Shown here piece by piece: positions 46,815 through 57,563 of a stretch of DNA of 64,000 bases. The stretch spans positions 3,604,001 through 3,668,000 of the forward strand of contig NZ_CP019980.1 of NCBI RefSeq assembly GCF_002982115.1, given 5' to 3'. Position 1 is the stretch's first letter. The number at the start of each line of letters is the position of its first letter. This DNA is from Lysinibacillus sphaericus. GTDB taxonomy: Bacteria > Bacillota > Bacilli > Bacillales_A > Planococcaceae. A program made the translations under genes and the position numbers. The notes beneath the pieces were generated by a model that made no database searches, was not told the DNA's origin, and was given only the letters and a program-made list of their open reading frames with translations.

Positions 46815-48175
46815 TAGTTGGATTCTCCTTTTTTACGAAAGGCCGCGACGAAGAAACCATCGCTGCCGAAGTCTTGTGGAAAGACTTGAAGCATGCCATT
46901 TGCTTGCTTTTCCGCTAATTTTGTTGGTAAAGATTCTAGTTGTATAGCTTCCATTTCTGGATGCTCTGTTAAAAAGGCCTCAACAGTGCCTTCGTTTTCT
47001 TGTTTATCGACTGTGCATGTACTATAGACAAGCTTGCCATCTTGTTTTAATACTTTCGTTGCCGCATCAAGTAGCGCCAGTTGAATTTTTTGAAGATTTT
47101 CTAAATCCTCTTCACGCTTCGTATATTTAATATCCGGCTTACGACGCATAACCCCTAAGCCACTACATGGTGCATCGACTAACACCGCATCGAACGATTC
47201 CAATTGTAAAAAGTTTGGAGCCTTGCGTCCATCAATCGGAGCCGTTTCTACAATATCCAGTCCTAGACGTTCTGTATTATGGTCGATTAAATCTAATTTA
47301 TGTGGGTGTAAATCCGTTGCCAAAATAGAACCTTTATTGCCCATTTTCTCCGCAAGATGCGTCGTTTTACCACCTGGTGCTGCACACATATCTAAGACGC
47401 GCATACCTGGAGAAGGATTCAACACATTTGCAGGAATCATGGAGCTTTCATCTTGAATGGTAATCACACCATCTTGAAACGCTTTTGTACGAGCAGGTTG
47501 CCCATTTGTAACATGAAGACATTCTGGCATTAGGTCACTTTGCTGTACTGTTAAGCCTTCCGCTTGTAAACTGGCAATCGCTTGTTCTGGTGTTGCCACG
47601 GTTCTATTGACGCGCACCGTTTGCACCGGCGGAACATTATTTTCGTGAAGCATTGCTGTCGCTACTTCCAGACCATAATTATGAACAAAGCGTTCAACTA
47701 ACCATTGTGGATGACTGGTTTCAATAGCAAGACGTTCGATAGGATCTGTTATATCCTCTATTGCTCTTACGCCTTGACGCAAGATAGAACGCAAAATACC
47801 GTTTACTGTCGAAGCAATACCTTGGTGTCCACGACGTTTTGCAATTTCTACCGCTTCGTTTACGGCTGCATGCGGTGGTATACGTGTTAAATAGTGCATT
47901 TGATATAACGACAAACGCAGTAGCCAACGCACCCAATGATCTAGTTTACCACGAATAAATGGCTCTAAATAGTAGTCAAGGGTCATTTTATATTGAAGCG
48001 TCCCATACGTAATTTCTGTTAAAAGTGCACGATCCTTTGCTTCTATTTTATGGCGTTTAATCGTTTCGTGTAAAAGTAAATTACTATACGCTTGGTTTTT
48101 ATCTACTGCTAGTAGGATAGAAAGTGCGGCATCTCGTACATTGCCATCCCAAATTACTACGCTTTTTTTACTCAT
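46814..48175 (-). CDS. rsmB: 16S rRNA m5C967 methyltransferase RsmB
   Basis: SAM-dependent cytosine-C5 methyltransferase. It has 453 aa. The NusB-like RNA-binding N-terminus covers about 1-140. The Rossmann methyltransferase has [18 protein letters not shown], the [15 protein letters not shown] motif IV cysteine and the nucleophile in [11 protein letters not shown]. The start overlaps fmt by 4 bp. Confidence 0.98.
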   Translation of the reverse strand: MSKKSVVIWDGNVRDAALSILLAVDKNQAYSNLLLHETIKRHKIEAKDRALLTEITYGTLQYKMTLDYYLEPFIRGKLDHWVRWLLRLSLYQMHYLTRIPPHAAVNEAVEIAKRRGHQGIASTVNGILRSILRQGVRAIEDITDPIERLAIETSHPQWLVERFVHNYGLEVATAMLHENNVPPVQTVRVNRTVATPEQAIASLQAEGLTVQQSDLMPECLHVTNGQPARTKAFQDGVITIQDESSMIPANVLNPSPGMRVLDMCAAPGGKTTHLAEKMGNKGSILATDLHPHKLDLIDHNTERLGLDIVETAPIDGRKAPNFLQLESFDAVLVDAPCSGLGVMRRKPDIKYTKREEDLENLQKIQLALLDAATKVLKQDGKLVYSTCTVDKQENEGTVEAFLTEHPEMEAIQLESLPTKLAEKQANGMLQVFPQDFGSDGFFVAAFRKKGESN

Positions 48176-49113
48176 TTAAATTGGTCCCCGATCTGTAATT
48201 TCGAACCTGTGCCTCGCAAATAATCCTCTGCCGTCATTCGTTTTTTTCCTGCTGGTTGAATATCGTATAATGCTAGCGCTGTCCCATTGCCAGCCGCAAC
48301 TTCAAAATGATCCTTTGCAATTGCTACCACTGTACCAGGTGTCACGTTATGTTTCGCTTGTCCAACTTGTGCCCACCAAATTTTAAAGTTACCTTCTTCA
48401 AATGTTGTATAGGCTACTGGCCAAGGGTGTAATCCTCGCACTTGATTGTAGAGAGTCGTGGCATCCTTTGCCCAATCAATTCGCTCTTGTTCCCGCGATA
48501 TATTGCTGGCAAATGTCACTTGTGTTTCATCTTGTACTGTCCGGCTATTTGTTCTATTAATAATAGAAGGAAGTGTTTCTTTTAATAGCTCACACCCTAC
48601 AACACTTAGTTTATTAAATAGACCACCTGTATGGTCATCCTCTTCAATAGCAATTGCCTTTTGAGATATGATATCGCCTGCATCTAACTTCTCCGCCATA
48701 TACATAATCGTAACGCCTGTTTCTTTTTCACCATCGATAATAGCTTGGTGAATTGGCGCTCCACCTCGATATTTCGGTAAAAGGGAGGCATGCACATTAA
48801 TGCAGCCAAGCGGCGGTGCATCGAGCAATTCTTTCGGTAAAATTTGCCCAAAAGCTGCTGTAATAACGATATCCGGTTGTAAATCCAGTATTTGCTGTAA
48901 TTCCTCAGAGCCACGTAGCTTTTCTGGTTGAATAACAGGCAATCCTAATTCCAATGCTGCTGCTTTAACAGGTGGCGGTGTTAGCACTCGCTTACGCCCA
49001 ACTGGTCGATCTGGTTGCGTCACAACAGCCTTGATATCATAGCCCTCATTGTGTAGCATACGCAAAATTGGCGCTGAGAAATCAGGTGTCCCCATAAAAA
49101 TAATTGACGTCAT
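48172..49113 (-). CDS. fmt: Methionyl-tRNA formyltransferase
   Basis: Formylates initiator Met-tRNA. It has 313 aa. Motifs: [13 protein letters not shown] at the N-terminus, and [21 protein letters not shown] with the catalytic Asn-His, followed by [11 protein letters not shown]-terminal OB-like tRNA-binding domain ends the protein. It lies 1 bp after def. Confidence 0.98.
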   Translation of the reverse strand: MTSIIFMGTPDFSAPILRMLHNEGYDIKAVVTQPDRPVGRKRVLTPPPVKAAALELGLPVIQPEKLRGSEELQQILDLQPDIVITAAFGQILPKELLDAPPLGCINVHASLLPKYRGGAPIHQAIIDGEKETGVTIMYMAEKLDAGDIISQKAIAIEEDDHTGGLFNKLSVVGCELLKETLPSIINRTNSRTVQDETQVTFASNISREQERIDWAKDATTLYNQVRGLHPWPVAYTTFEEGNFKIWWAQVGQAKHNVTPGTVVAIAKDHFEVAAGNGTALALYDIQPAGKKRMTAEDYLRGTGSKLQIGDQFK

Positions 49114-49114
49114 A

Positions 49115-49609
49115 TTATTCCTCCTCTTCTGCGTACATTTCTTCTAGCTCTTCTTCTGTCACAATGCGCTTAATTTTAGAATCAAATAATATACCATCTA
49201 AATGATCGATTTCATGTAAAATCGCTCGCGCTTCAAAGCCACCAGCTTCAAGCTCATAGACACGCCCTTCTCGGTCACAAGCTTCAATTTTCACATAATC
49301 AGGACGTTCAACTTCACCATATAATCCTGGGAAGCTTAAACACCCTTCGATATCCACTTCTGCTCCGTCTGTTTTAATAACAGTAGGGTTAATCATTTCT
49401 AAAATATCTCTTTCTTCACCTAGCTCGACAATTGCCACGCGTAGTCCAACATTAATTTGTGGTGCGGCAATCCCAACGCCATCATATTCCACCATCGTGT
49501 CGTATAAATCATCAAGTAATGCAATAATATCTTCGTTAATTTCTGTTACTTCAGCACATGGTGTAGATAATACTTTTGCTGGATGTTCGATTACTTTTTT
49601 AATCGCCAT
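49115..49609 (-). CDS. def: Peptide deformylase
   Basis: Removes N-formyl groups from new proteins. It has 164 aa, type I by length. All three motifs are present: GVGIAAPQ (motif 1), EGCLSFPG (motif 2, metal cysteine) and HEIDHLDG (motif 3, HExxH). It pairs functionally with fmt next to it. The ATG follows GAGGAA. A 122-bp gap after priA has no clear terminator. Confidence 0.98.
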   Translation of the reverse strand: MAIKKVIEHPAKVLSTPCAEVTEINEDIIALLDDLYDTMVEYDGVGIAAPQINVGLRVAIVELGEERDILEMINPTVIKTDGAEVDIEGCLSFPGLYGEVERPDYVKIEACDREGRVYELEAGGFEARAILHEIDHLDGILFDSKIKRIVTEEELEEMYAEEEE

Positions 49610-49731
49610 TTTTCGTTCCTCATTTCTATTATATAAGACGCTCTCTTGCCTTCATTTCACTCTTAGGCAAATCGCCATTTAAATCCATTATGCGGTAGTC
49701 AAGCTTGCTCGAAAAGAGCTATTGCGCCTTT

Positions 49732-52146
49732 TTATATCGTAGACGGGTCTAAATCAACCGTCATTAATATCCCCTGTTTAATCCATTCTGCTCGATACAT
49801 CGCAAGTAAACGTTGCAAAACAGGTATCAGATTTGGTTCAATTTTATATTTTATCAAACATTGATAGCGATATCTATTTTGGAGGCGGCTAATACTCGCA
49901 ACTGTTGGGCCAATAATGGACACTTGATTGGATAAATTTCCTCGAAGCCAATCTGCTGCACGTCCTGCATACTCTGCTGCCATCATGACATCTTCATGCG
50001 ATACTTGTATAAGTGCAACGAAATAATAAGGTGGATAGCCCGAACGACGGCGTAAAAACATTTCCCGTTCATAAAATGGCTCGTAATCTTGTACTTTAGC
50101 TAATTCAATTGCATAATGCTCAGGCGTATAGGTTTGAATTACGACTTCACCCGCTTTATCATGACGACCTGCTCTACCACTTACCTGTGTAAGTAATTGG
50201 AAAGTCCGCTCCGCAGCACGGTAGTCTGGTAAATGTAATGATGTATCGGCACTAAGCACACCAACAAGTGTAATATTAGGAAAATCAAGTCCCTTTGCAA
50301 TCATTTGCGTACCGAGTAAAATATCAGCTTGCCCCTCACCAAATGCTTGCAAAATCTCTTCATGTGCCCCCTTGTGCTTTGTTGTATCAACATCCATTCG
50401 TAATACCCTTGCTTCTGGAAATAATTTATAGATTTCTTCTTCTACCTTTTGTGTCCCTGTACCAAAATATCGAATATGCTCACTTTGACATTGCGGGCAA
50501 ATTTGTGGCACATGCTCTTCATAACCACAGTAATGACACTTAAGTTTTTCCGTTGTGCGATGATAGGTTAATGAAATATCACAGTTCGGACATTGCACGA
50601 CCGTCCCACAATCACGACATAGCACAAAGGACGAATATCCTCTTCGATTTAAAAACAACACCATCTGTTCTCGTCGTTCAAGTCGCGTTCGTATCCCTTC
50701 AATTAGTAGTTCCGAAAACATCGAGCGGTTTCCTTTTTGAAGTTCCTCTCGCATATCTGCAACATATACAGTTGGCATTGCTTGATGCAGCGCACGCTGT
50801 TTTAACGTTAATAGTGTATAGACCCCTTTTTTCGCACGGGCATATGACTCAAGAGCGGGTGTCGCACTACCTAAAATAACAGGACAACGGTAATATTGGC
50901 TTCGCCAAATGGCTACATCTCTCGCATGGTAACGGGGTGAATCTTCCTGCTTGTAAGTCGATTCATGCTCTTCATCTAAGATAATTAGCCCTAAATTAGT
51001 AAAGGGTGCGAAAATTGCTGAACGGGCACCTACTACAACCCTTACTTTCCCTTGTTGAATTTTACGCCACTCATCATACTTCTCTCCAACAGATAACCCA
51101 CTATGCATCACGGCAACCATCTCACCAAAACGACTACGAAAACGCTCAGTCATTTGGGGCGTTAACGAAATTTCAGGCACTAGCATAATAGCTTCCTTGC
51201 CGTCATTTAAAACCTTTTGAATCGCTTGCAAGTAAACTTCCGTTTTGCCACTACCTGTAACACCTTGCAATAAAAAGGTGGCAGCAGATTGTGTATCAAT
51301 AGAATGCGTAATTGCTTTTAATGCAACGGCTTGTTCGTCCGTTAATTGTAAGGACTGTGTACGTGCAACATCCTTTGTAAAAGGATCGCGATACACTTCT
51401 TCTTGTATAAAACTTGCTGCGCCTTTTTCAATAACCGCTTGTAATACAGCAGCCGAGACAGCAGTTGCTTCATAAATTTGCTGTGGTGTAAAAACTTCAC
51501 CTAAATGCGAAGCCATCCATTCAATTAAAGAACGTTGCTTCGCAGCTCTTGATGCCTCTTGCATAGCATTGCTTAATGCTTGTTCGTCCTCAGTTATCTT
51601 TACCATACGAACTTCTTTTACATTGCCTTGTTGCTTCACGACATTTTCTATTTTTACAATTTTATCGGCAATTAACGTTTTTAAGAGTGGCAATAATCCT
51701 GCCCGTTCAAATTCCTTAAAGTTTGCCTGTTGTCGCTTCCCAAAAATTTGTTGGACAGCCATTGGCAAAATCGTTTGATGATCGAGTAATTTGACGATTT
51801 TTTCATACTTAGCTCGTAATGCGGAGGGTAGCATTACTTGCAAAGCATCAATTTCATAGCAAATTGTTTCATTTTTAAGCCACTTTGCCATCAACAACAT
51901 TTCTTCAGTAAAAACAGGCTCTATATCTAAAATTTGAGCAATCGGCTTTATTTTATTAGTTGGAACATCTGTCTCATGTTTTAAACCTACAACAAATCCT
52001 AGTACATTTCTCGGTCCAAATGGTACTTTTACACGACAGCCTTTCTCTATAACAGCTACCCATTCTACAGGAACCGCATAGTCAAATGAGCGATCTACAT
52101 GGTATGTTGAAACATCCACTATGATCTCTGCGTATAAAACGTTCAT
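49732..52146 (-). CDS. priA: Primosomal protein N' (PriA helicase)
   Basis: Restarts collapsed replication forks. It has 804 aa. The N-terminal 3'-DNA-binding domain begins AEIIVDVSTYHVDRSFDY. The helicase core has the Walker A GVTGSGKTEVYL and the DEEHESTYKQED box. The zinc module is inserted with CRDCGTVVQCPNC and CHYCGYEEHVPQICPQC. The start overlaps the coaBC stop by 4 bp. Confidence 0.98.
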   Translation of the reverse strand: MNVLYAEIIVDVSTYHVDRSFDYAVPVEWVAVIEKGCRVKVPFGPRNVLGFVVGLKHETDVPTNKIKPIAQILDIEPVFTEEMLLMAKWLKNETICYEIDALQVMLPSALRAKYEKIVKLLDHQTILPMAVQQIFGKRQQANFKEFERAGLLPLLKTLIADKIVKIENVVKQQGNVKEVRMVKITEDEQALSNAMQEASRAAKQRSLIEWMASHLGEVFTPQQIYEATAVSAAVLQAVIEKGAASFIQEEVYRDPFTKDVARTQSLQLTDEQAVALKAITHSIDTQSAATFLLQGVTGSGKTEVYLQAIQKVLNDGKEAIMLVPEISLTPQMTERFRSRFGEMVAVMHSGLSVGEKYDEWRKIQQGKVRVVVGARSAIFAPFTNLGLIILDEEHESTYKQEDSPRYHARDVAIWRSQYYRCPVILGSATPALESYARAKKGVYTLLTLKQRALHQAMPTVYVADMREELQKGNRSMFSELLIEGIRTRLERREQMVLFLNRRGYSSFVLCRDCGTVVQCPNCDISLTYHRTTEKLKCHYCGYEEHVPQICPQCQSEHIRYFGTGTQKVEEEIYKLFPEARVLRMDVDTTKHKGAHEEILQAFGEGQADILLGTQMIAKGLDFPNITLVGVLSADTSLHLPDYRAAERTFQLLTQVSGRAGRHDKAGEVVIQTYTPEHYAIELAKVQDYEPFYEREMFLRRRSGYPPYYFVALIQVSHEDVMMAAEYAGRAADWLRGNLSNQVSIIGPTVASISRLQNRYRYQCLIKYKIEPNLIPVLQRLLAMYRAEWIKQGILMTVDLDPSTI

Positions 52147-53150
52147 TGCGACTCACCTTGTAATATATGCTGCCATAAAACTTTTGCAAATTGTGTCGTA
52201 TCTGAAATATTGACAATTTGTCCGTTTATTGTTGCTGTTTGACTATAGTCAATCCATTCATCGGCTATTACTTGTAACATCGGATTCCCTAGCACTTTTT
52301 GTCCAAATGTCACTGCCTCTGTACCTGCAATGGATAGAGTAGGGGCACTTTCAATTGTTGGTATGTTGGCTGCGTGGATAAATAAGAGCTGTGCGTTTTG
52401 CTTTTTAACGTTCTCTACTTGCGTTATAAGGTCATACGCATTTGTTGCTTCTTCACCTAAAAGAATGACATGTGCCCCTAGTGCTTGCGCTTCTCTCGCT
52501 AACGCTTGTCCAACCTTACCATCGGCCTTTGTACTAATTACATGCTGATTATCCATAGGGACATAACTTGCTCCGGCTGTTACAAGCACCGTTCGTCCTG
52601 CTAATGGCTTTGGAGCGAAAAAATACTGTTGCACAAGTGCCGTAATTTTCTCTGGCTCCTCTAAACGACCTTTCCCAACATAGCCACATGCTAAAAAGCC
52701 TTCTGACGGTTCGATAAATTGATAACCATCTGTTGCTAGTTGTGCCAAATTGCGCTTAACCGCTGGATGATCATACATATGGACATTCATAGCAGGTGCA
52801 ATCCAAACAGGTACAGTAGTAGCAAGTAATGTCGTTGTTACCATATCGTCTGCAATACCGTTTGCTAGTTTGCCAATCACATTGGCAGTTGCAGGAGCGA
52901 CTAATATTAAATCTGCCCAGTCAGCTAAATCTATATGGGCAATGACATTCGAATCTTTTTCATCAAATGTATCGAAGTAGACATCATTTTTTGACATGAC
53001 TTGAAAGCTTAGCGGATTGACAAACTGCCGGGCTGATGCTGTCATAATGACCTTTACACGGGCACCCGCCTGCGATAGTTTACTCACTAGCGCGACAGCT
53101 TTATAAACCGCAATACCACCTGAAACACAAAGTAAAATATTTTTATTCAT
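52143..53150 (-). CDS. coaBC: CoaBC with intact CoaC half and degenerate CoaB half
   Basis: The N-terminal ~180 residues are a complete phosphopantothenoylcysteine decarboxylase: H72 (AHIDLADW), PAMN at 119-122 and C155 (LACGYVGKGR). The C-terminal CoaB (ligase) half is only about 150 residues, against about 220 in B. subtilis. The usual GPTxxxxDPVR...N-S-(S/T)GKMG motif reads GASYVPMDNQHVISTKADGKVG in pieces 193-214. The GFAAET and KMKK segments are missing. Ligase activity may therefore be lost. The reading frame is clean. 335 aa in total. Confidence 0.9.
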   Translation of the reverse strand: MNKNILLCVSGGIAVYKAVALVSKLSQAGARVKVIMTASARQFVNPLSFQVMSKNDVYFDTFDEKDSNVIAHIDLADWADLILVAPATANVIGKLANGIADDMVTTTLLATTVPVWIAPAMNVHMYDHPAVKRNLAQLATDGYQFIEPSEGFLACGYVGKGRLEEPEKITALVQQYFFAPKPLAGRTVLVTAGASYVPMDNQHVISTKADGKVGQALAREAQALGAHVILLGEEATNAYDLITQVENVKKQNAQLLFIHAANIPTIESAPTLSIAGTEAVTFGQKVLGNPMLQVIADEWIDYSQTATINGQIVNISDTTQFAKVLWQHILQGESQ

Positions 53151-53176
53151 CTACAATGTCGTCCTTTCAAACGATA

Positions 53177-53206
53177 AGCTCCCAAAGGACAATTTCCTCG
53201 GGAGCT
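53177..53206. other. Stem-loop between rpoZ and coaBC
   Basis: AGCTCCC (53177-53183) pairs with GGGAGCT (53200-53206), with an inner AGGA/TCCT stem. The T run after it on the minus strand is poor (TTATCGTTTG). It may be a weak terminator, a processing site or part of a coaBC leader. Confidence 0.45.
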
Positions 53207-53281
53207 CTCGGCATTTTTGTATAATCAAAAAATCACTGCAGATTTTAACATTAACTTGGCAAAAGCTTTATACCATCAATG

Positions 53282-53509
53282 TTAGATTTCGTCTTCGTAC
53301 ACAGCGGACTCATCCTGTGATACTTTTGTAAGTACACCTGCTGCTACCTCTTCAAGTGCTTTTCCTACATATTTATAGGAAACATATTTGTGTAGGCGCT
53401 CAGTACCTTCTACTTCTTGCATTTGACGAGCACGTTTTGATGCTAAACTTACTAAAGAATATTTTGAATCGATTTCTTTTTTTAAGGCATCTACTGATGG
53501 GTATAACAT
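53282..53509 (-). CDS. rpoZ: RNA polymerase omega subunit
   Basis: 75-aa omega subunit, which helps assemble RNA polymerase. It starts MLYPSVDALKKEIDSKYSLV and has the conserved ASKRARQM helix. It lies 4 bp after gmk, the usual gmk-rpoZ pair. Confidence 0.97.
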   Translation of the reverse strand: MLYPSVDALKKEIDSKYSLVSLASKRARQMQEVEGTERLHKYVSYKYVGKALEEVAAGVLTKVSQDESAVYEDEI

Positions 53510-53513
53510 TGGT

Positions 53514-54131
<618 letters not shown>

Positions 54132-54174
54132 TTATTCTCTATATCTCCCTTAATTTATAACAGATGCAGGCATG

Positions 54175-55050
54175 TTATTCGATATTTTGAACTTGCTCAC
54201 GCATCTTTTCTAAAATTGTTTTTGCCTGAACTACTGCAACGGCTGCTTCTGTCGATTGATTTTTAGAACCTATCGTATTGATTTCACGATGGATTTCCTG
54301 CATTAAAAAGTCTAATTTACGCCCGATTGAAACAGTTTCTAGTAACGTTTCTTCCAGTTGGTTAAAATGACTATCTAATCGATCCAATTCTTCCGTTATG
54401 TCCACTCGTTCTGCAAATATCGCTACTTCTGCGAGTAAACGATCTTCTAAAAGCGCTACTTCTGCAATTTCAGCAATCCGTTCTACTAAACGTGTACGAT
54501 ATTTTTCAACAGCAAGTGAAGAACATGAACGTATTTGATTCACTTGTTCCATTAGCTGTTCTTTATATTGTACAACAACATCTTGCAATTCTTGCCCTTC
54601 ACGCTCACGCATTTGAATCAACTGTCCAATGGCTTCTGTTACCGCATGTTCCACAGCACCTAATAAATCTTCTGGCGTTAGTTGCGGCTTTTCTTGTACC
54701 AATGCTTTCTCAAGCGCTAGTAGCTCCTGCATCGTCCATTTTTCTTCTAGCGGTACTTTACTTGCTAATTGTTCTTTTGCCTTACGATACGCTTCAATTA
54801 ATGACCAATTAATTTCAATAGATTGCTCGACATTTTCTAAATCTTTTACATATACCATCACATCAATTTTCCCTCGGGATAAAGCTTGTGAAATTAATTT
54901 CTTCGCAAAAACTTCTGCTTCAAGCCATTCTTTCGGAAATTTTGCATGAATTTCTAAAAAACGATGGTTGACCGAGCGTATTTCTACGGTTAACTGAAAG
55001 TCTCTTGTTGTTGTGACACCTCTGCCAAAACCAGTCATACTACGCACCAA
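54175..55050 (-). CDS. yloC: YicC-family protein (YloC)
   Basis: 291-aa member of the YicC family, reported as an endoribonuclease in E. coli. The family start SMTGFGRG and C-terminal helix SQLQ-type end (IHREINTIGSKNQ, then VVQAKTILEKMREQVQNIE) are present. The start may be TTG at 55050, GTG at 55047 or ATG at 55038; AAAGGTG lies 9 nt before the TTG. It is first in the gmk-rpoZ-coaBC-priA series. Confidence 0.93.
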   Translation of the reverse strand: MVRSMTGFGRGVTTTRDFQLTVEIRSVNHRFLEIHAKFPKEWLEAEVFAKKLISQALSRGKIDVMVYVKDLENVEQSIEINWSLIEAYRKAKEQLASKVPLEEKWTMQELLALEKALVQEKPQLTPEDLLGAVEHAVTEAIGQLIQMREREGQELQDVVVQYKEQLMEQVNQIRSCSSLAVEKYRTRLVERIAEIAEVALLEDRLLAEVAIFAERVDITEELDRLDSHFNQLEETLLETVSIGRKLDFLMQEIHREINTIGSKNQSTEAAVAVVQAKTILEKMREQVQNIE

Positions 55051-55083
55051 GGTTCGTCACACCTTTCTTTGCATACTGGGATA

Positions 55084-55092
55084 ATTATAACA
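55084..55092 (-). promoter_or_regulatory. Extended -10 promoter of yloC
   Basis: Minus-strand TGTTATAAT, a perfect extended -10, about 35 bp before the gene. A palindrome CGTCAT-TT-ATGACG (55100-55113) covers the spacer and -35 area and could be a regulator site. The remaining divergent gap up to 55354 holds a weak candidate rqcH promoter (TATGAT at 55195-55200) and no gene. Confidence 0.6.
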
Positions 55093-55354
55093 TAAGCTCC
55101 GTCATTTATGACGTCTCTCCACAAAAAAATCGCTAGAGCAAAAATTAATTCTACCACATCTGAAGCTATATTTTAATATTCACCTAAAAAATGCTATGAT
55201 AAACATACTAAAAAAGCATTCGTGCTTGAAATGGCTGTTTTGGGAACACTTTATAAAATTATGAATTGCACCATTGTAGTTCTTTTTAGCAGACCTTTTC
55301 AGCGCAAATACGAAAACACAATGATGCATTATATCGTTGGAAAGAGGAATTAAA

Positions 55355-57049
55355 ATGGCATTTGATGGTTTATTTACTTATTCAATGACAACAGACCTAC
55401 AAAAATTAGTAACAGGTCGTATTACGAAAATACATCAACCTAACGCTCAGGAAGTTGTTTTACAAATCCGTGCAAATGGAGGGAACCATAAATTATTATT
55501 TTCTATCCACCCTTCCTATGCACGTGTACATCTTACAGAGCAAACAATTGAAAACCCTGCTGAGCCCCCTATGTTTTGTATGCTTTTACGTAAGCATCTA
55601 GAGGGTGGTTTTATTTCTTCTATTAAACAGCATGAGTTAGATCGTATTATTATAGTAGAAATCCAAAGTAAAAATGAAATCGGTGATCCCATTGTACGGG
55701 AACTACATGCAGAAATTATGGGTCGCCATAGTAACCTGTTATTAATTGATACAGAACAAAATAAAATTATCGACAGTTTGAAACATTTATCACCTTCGAT
55801 GAATAGTTTCCGAACAATATTACCAGGACAGCCTTATATCGCCCCACCTGCACAAAATAAATGGCAACCTCTTACGGTCGATGATGAGCAGCTAGCTGCA
55901 TTTTTCGCAGAGCCAAAAACCGCTAAAGATATTGTGTCGCAATTTATTGGCTTTTCTCCATTACATGCAGAGGAGTTATTATTTCGCTTAACCGCCATGT
56001 CAAACAAAGTCGGATGCTTCAAGGACTTTATGGCAGATTTTAATGATGGTGGCAAAGAACCGATGTATGTTTACGCGCATGGTAAAACATATTTCTCCCC
56101 AATTGCTTTAACACATTTACAAGGAGAGAAAACTGCCTACCCAAATGTACATGAGCTTCTTGACCGTGTATTCTTTGCTCGCGCTGAGCGAGATCGTGTG
56201 AAGCAACAAGCAGGTGATTTAGAACGCTGGTTACAAAACGAAATCGACAAACTATCATTAAAAATCAAAAAACTGACGAAAGACTATGAACGCGCCTCCA
56301 AACTAGATCAGTTCCAATTGTATGGGGAACTATTGATGGCCAATATTTACGCTTTTGAAAAAGGTGTGAAGGAAGTGACCGTCACAAACTATTACAGTGA
56401 ATCTGCTGAACAAGTGACGATTCCGGTAAGTGAGCGTAAAACACCGATTGAAAATGCACAAAGTTATTACACGAAATATACGAAGGCTAAAAATGCCCTT
56501 ATTATGGTGCAAGAGCAACTCGAAAAAACGAGAGAAGAAATAACTTATTTTGAGATGTTAGCGCAACAAGTGCAACAAGCATCGCCTGGTGATATCGAAG
56601 AGATTCGTGAAGAATTAGCGGAACAGGGCTATTTAAAACTTCGTCACGCTAAGAAAAAGAAAAAACAGCTTAAACCTGAACCCGAACATTATCTATCATC
56701 TACAGGAACGCCCATTTCTGTAGGGAAAAACAACAAGCAAAATGATATGCTGACATTTAAAATAGCAAAGCGTACAGATATTTGGCTACATACAAAAGAT
56801 ATACCGGGCTCTCATGTAGTCATTCACAACGCTAATCCCGATGATACGACATTGCGAGAAGCTGCAACACTTGCCGCCTATTTCTCAAAAGCACGTGACT
56901 CATCTTCTGTTCCGGTAGATTATACAGAAATAAGACAAGTGAAAAAACCTAATGGTGCCAAACCAGGATTCGTTATTTACTTCGAACAAAAAACATTGTT
57001 TATAGATCCCGACGAAACGGTTATTTTACAATTAAAGAAACAGTCTTAA
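55355..57049 (+). CDS. rqcH: Ribosome quality control factor RqcH (NFACT family, FbpA/YloA)
   Basis: Binds stalled 50S-peptidyl-tRNA complexes and adds C-terminal alanine tails that mark proteins for degradation. It has 564 aa. The NFACT-N domain (MAFDGLFTYSMTTDLQKLV to HAEIMGRHSNL) is followed by helix-hairpin and coiled-coil regions (about 280-430). The NFACT-R domain comes last (SVGKNNKQNDMLTFKIA, WLHTKDIPGSHVVI). I chose ATG 55355, 7 nt after AAAGAGG, over an ATG six codons upstream. It is often annotated as fibronectin-binding protein. Confidence 0.95.
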   Translation: MAFDGLFTYSMTTDLQKLVTGRITKIHQPNAQEVVLQIRANGGNHKLLFSIHPSYARVHLTEQTIENPAEPPMFCMLLRKHLEGGFISSIKQHELDRIIIVEIQSKNEIGDPIVRELHAEIMGRHSNLLLIDTEQNKIIDSLKHLSPSMNSFRTILPGQPYIAPPAQNKWQPLTVDDEQLAAFFAEPKTAKDIVSQFIGFSPLHAEELLFRLTAMSNKVGCFKDFMADFNDGGKEPMYVYAHGKTYFSPIALTHLQGEKTAYPNVHELLDRVFFARAERDRVKQQAGDLERWLQNEIDKLSLKIKKLTKDYERASKLDQFQLYGELLMANIYAFEKGVKEVTVTNYYSESAEQVTIPVSERKTPIENAQSYYTKYTKAKNALIMVQEQLEKTREEITYFEMLAQQVQQASPGDIEEIREELAEQGYLKLRHAKKKKKQLKPEPEHYLSSTGTPISVGKNNKQNDMLTFKIAKRTDIWLHTKDIPGSHVVIHNANPDDTTLREAATLAAYFSKARDSSSVPVDYTEIRQVKKPNGAKPGFVIYFEQKTLFIDPDETVILQLKKQS

Positions 57050-57060
57050 TAATAGCAATA

Positions 57061-57563
57061 GAGGCTGGGACAAAAGAGAAAAGGTGTTAGATTGATGGCA
57101 GTCAGTCTAACACCTTTTTTGCTGCGCCGTTGTTGTTGGCTTCGGTGGTACTTTCCGCTCAGCACAGTAAGCCGCAACCCTCGCTAACGCGCGGAATGCC
57201 AGCGTCTTACGCTGTGTGCGTTCTGAGCAGGGGTCACCGCATCCGCTACCAACAACTAGTGAACCCTTCTAATGTTTTATTTATTGCAAATGCAAGAATA
57301 GATAAGTTCTCCATAGAACAAAAAATTTATTGTTCCTTATATTTTTTTAGTTATATTTCAGCCACTTCTTTTGTTATGCCGTTGCTATCCGCAAGGGGAT
57401 TGCTTTACGCAGGTACACCGCAAGGCGCTACAACATGTAATATGCTCTTCTATTTATCCTCATTACAAAAGAAAAAATAGCTAAGTACTTGTGCATACTC
57501 AATAACAATCTTGCACCGAAATCCTACGATTTTATAAAAATTTTATCGTTATGTCCTAGCCCC
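57061..57563. repeat. Intergenic element with inverted ends and hairpin, copy B
   Basis: It starts GAGGCTGGGACA (57061-57072) and ends TGTCCTAGCCCC (57552-57563), an inverted pair matching at 10 of 12 positions. Inside are the 57079 hairpin, a GC-rich structured stretch (57121-57260) bounded by GTTGTTGG and CCAACAAC, and a second GC-rich patch with GTTATGCCGTTGCTATCCGC (57374-57393). A reading frame across it resembles no protein and I do not call a gene. Confidence 0.6.
57079..57118 (+). terminator. Terminator of rqcH
   Basis: AAAAGGTGTTAGATTGA pairs with TCAGTCTAACACCTTTT (one G-U) and is followed by T, 30 bp after the rqcH stop. It is a third member of the shared hairpin family. Confidence 0.8.

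Noticed and set aside
57130-57480. 116-aa reading frame in the rqcH-chemoreceptor gap
   Set aside because: It lies inside the intergenic element, has no ribosome site and no recognisable protein pattern.
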